A DNA stretch of 64,000 nucleotides from Clostridium swellfunianum (GTDB taxonomy: Bacteria > Bacillota > Clostridia > Clostridiales > Clostridiaceae): NCBI RefSeq assembly GCF_023656515.1, contig NZ_JAMOFV010000006.1, forward strand, positions 4,154,194 through 4,218,193. Reading direction: 5' to 3'. Position numbers and translations under genes: made by a program. Below are positions 62,880 to 64,000 of the stretch, piece by piece (the stretch's first letter is position 1; each line of letters begins with the position of its first letter). The notes below the pieces were generated by a model. The model was not told where the DNA came from, did no database searches, and saw only the letters and a list, made by a program, of their open reading frames with translations.

Positions 62880-63983
62880 TTATTTCATAACTCTTCTAGC
62901 TGTAATATAATCCGGCCTACTATAAGATGATATTTTTACAACATCACCAGTTCTTGGCGCATGAATATACATTCCATTGCCAACATATATCCCCATGTGA
63001 CTTGGACTTCCTCCCTTGCCATAGAAAACTAAATCTCCCGGCTGGAGTTCGTCTCTAGAAACAGAATAACCGTCATTTATTTGATTATAGGTTGTCCTTC
63101 CTAGGTTTATTCCGAAGTGCCTGTACACATATTGAGTAAATCCTGAACAGTCAAATCCTGCTGGTGTAGTTCCACCCCACTTATAAGGCGTACCTAAAAA
63201 ATTGGATGCGTAAGCTACTACGGCATTGCTTGAAACTGATACAGCTCCTCTAGATGGTGTATATTTAGGTGTTGAGTTTCTTATTGATTGTATTTGTCTT
63301 AAGGTTTCATTTAATCTTGCCTGCGATTCATTTACCTCGGCCGCTAACGATCTTTCTTGCCTTTCTGCCTCTTTAATCAGCTCATTTTGCTCGTCCTTAC
63401 TTAACTTAAGGTTGCTCATCTTTTTATTATTTTCATTATTTATTGCTATTAGCTGATTGTTTATATCGCTTAGTTTTTTTCTTTTGATGTTTAGTTCCTC
63501 TTGTTTTGCTTTTAGATTTGCAGTAATCTTTTTGTCTGTTTCTATAATATTTTTCACTATCTCTACCCTTGACAGAAAATCATTGAACCCTTTTGATTCA
63601 AGTATTATTTGTATGTAACTATCAATACCATTAACATACATGGCTTTCATTCTTTTACTAAATAGCTCTTGTTCTTTCCTTAAATTTTCTTCTGACTCAT
63701 TTAAATCCTTTTCAGTTATTTTAATATCCTGATTACCTTTTAAAATTTTCTTCTTATTTTCTTCTACCTGAACCATTACTTCTTCAATTTGGTTATCTAG
63801 ATTTTCTATTCTTTGCTCTATTTCAAATCTTTTTTCTTGTGCCCTCTTTAATTCATTTTTATCAGCTTGAAGCTGCTCTCTTTCGCTTTGAATCTGATTA
63901 GATGATGGTGCTGCAAATACTGGTTTATATACGATAACATTTAATGTAAGCATTATTGCAATATATCTTGATGTTCTCTTCAT
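62880..63983 (-). CDS. Secreted coiled-coil NlpC/P60 peptidoglycan endopeptidase
   Basis: The 367-aa protein has a signal peptide (cleavage after about VFAAPS), a long coiled coil (residues 28-235, many EQLQADKNELKRAQEKR-like heptads, PcsB-like) and a C-terminal NlpC/P60 domain. Catalytic Cys is in GFDCSGFTQYVYRHFG, His in SPSHMGIYVGNGMYIHAP. It cleaves peptide stems in peptidoglycan outside the cell; the coiled coil often binds FtsEX-type regulators. RBS AGGAGG. No other gene on its transcript is visible within the window. Confidence 0.93.
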   Translation of the reverse strand: MKRTSRYIAIMLTLNVIVYKPVFAAPSSNQIQSEREQLQADKNELKRAQEKRFEIEQRIENLDNQIEEVMVQVEENKKKILKGNQDIKITEKDLNESEENLRKEQELFSKRMKAMYVNGIDSYIQIILESKGFNDFLSRVEIVKNIIETDKKITANLKAKQEELNIKRKKLSDINNQLIAINNENNKKMSNLKLSKDEQNELIKEAERQERSLAAEVNESQARLNETLRQIQSIRNSTPKYTPSRGAVSVSSNAVVAYASNFLGTPYKWGGTTPAGFDCSGFTQYVYRHFGINLGRTTYNQINDGYSVSRDELQPGDLVFYGKGGSPSHMGIYVGNGMYIHAPRTGDVVKISSYSRPDYITARRVMK

Positions 63984-64000
63984 CTTTTCCTCCTAGGTGT

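Overview
The window looks like chromosome of a low-GC, anaerobic, endospore-forming Firmicute of the Clostridium type. The evidence is AT-rich DNA with strong AGGAGG-type ribosome sites, three T-box tRNA-sensing leaders, a SAM-I riboswitch, two alpha/beta-type small acid-soluble spore proteins, a YtxC-like sporulation protein, a PdaB-like deacetylase, pyruvate formate-lyase with its activase, and FeoAB iron uptake. I see no phage, transposase, CRISPR array or rRNA gene. The species is not identified.

Layout, left to right. 1-9.2 kb: pheST (minus strand, T-box controlled; pheT cut by the window edge), a SpoU-type RNA methyltransferase with a KtrA/KtrB-like potassium system, the infC-rpmI-rplT operon with its leader, ytxC, and a DUF6873-type protein. 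9.3-12 kb: a five-tRNA operon (Val-Asp-Phe-Gly-Cys), hslO, a methyltransferase and a spore protein. 12-18 kb: oppABCDF peptide uptake, with a consensus promoter and a CodY-box-like site upstream. 18.3-23.1 kb: lysine/diaminopimelate genes asd-dapA-dapB, patA (opposite strand) and dapH, i.e. the N-acetyl variant of the pathway. 23-34.8 kb: mixed housekeeping and sporulation-related genes (tandem-OB SSB, PdaB-like, SASP, DUF4364, beta-propeller, folC, T-box-valS, CAP-domain lipoprotein, aroD, FG-GAP-like protein, and an unrecognised 54-aa gene).

34.9-49.2 kb is the accessory highlight: a 13-gene, same-strand cluster of molybdenum hydroxylases. It holds three 2Fe-2S subunits, three FAD subunits and the equivalent of three molybdopterin subunits, plus an MtaD/TrzN-type amidohydrolase, adenine deaminase and a MocA-like cytidylyltransferase. 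One molybdopterin subunit is encoded as two genes in the order FAD-FeS-Mo(N)-Mo(C). This resembles the ndhFSLM organisation of Eubacterium barkeri nicotinate dehydrogenase. With the two deaminases it suggests a route for hydroxylating and deaminating purines or related N-heterocycles.

49.3-64 kb: an RNase H-like protein, a HAD phosphatase, metNIQ under a SAM-I riboswitch, pflB-pflA with an unusual repeat-bearing intergenic region, feoA-feoB-Cys-rich protein under a Fur-box-like promoter, a second RNase H-like protein, T-box-argS, and a secreted coiled-coil NlpC/P60 hydrolase. Across the window many intrinsic terminators are folded into the last codons of the gene they end.
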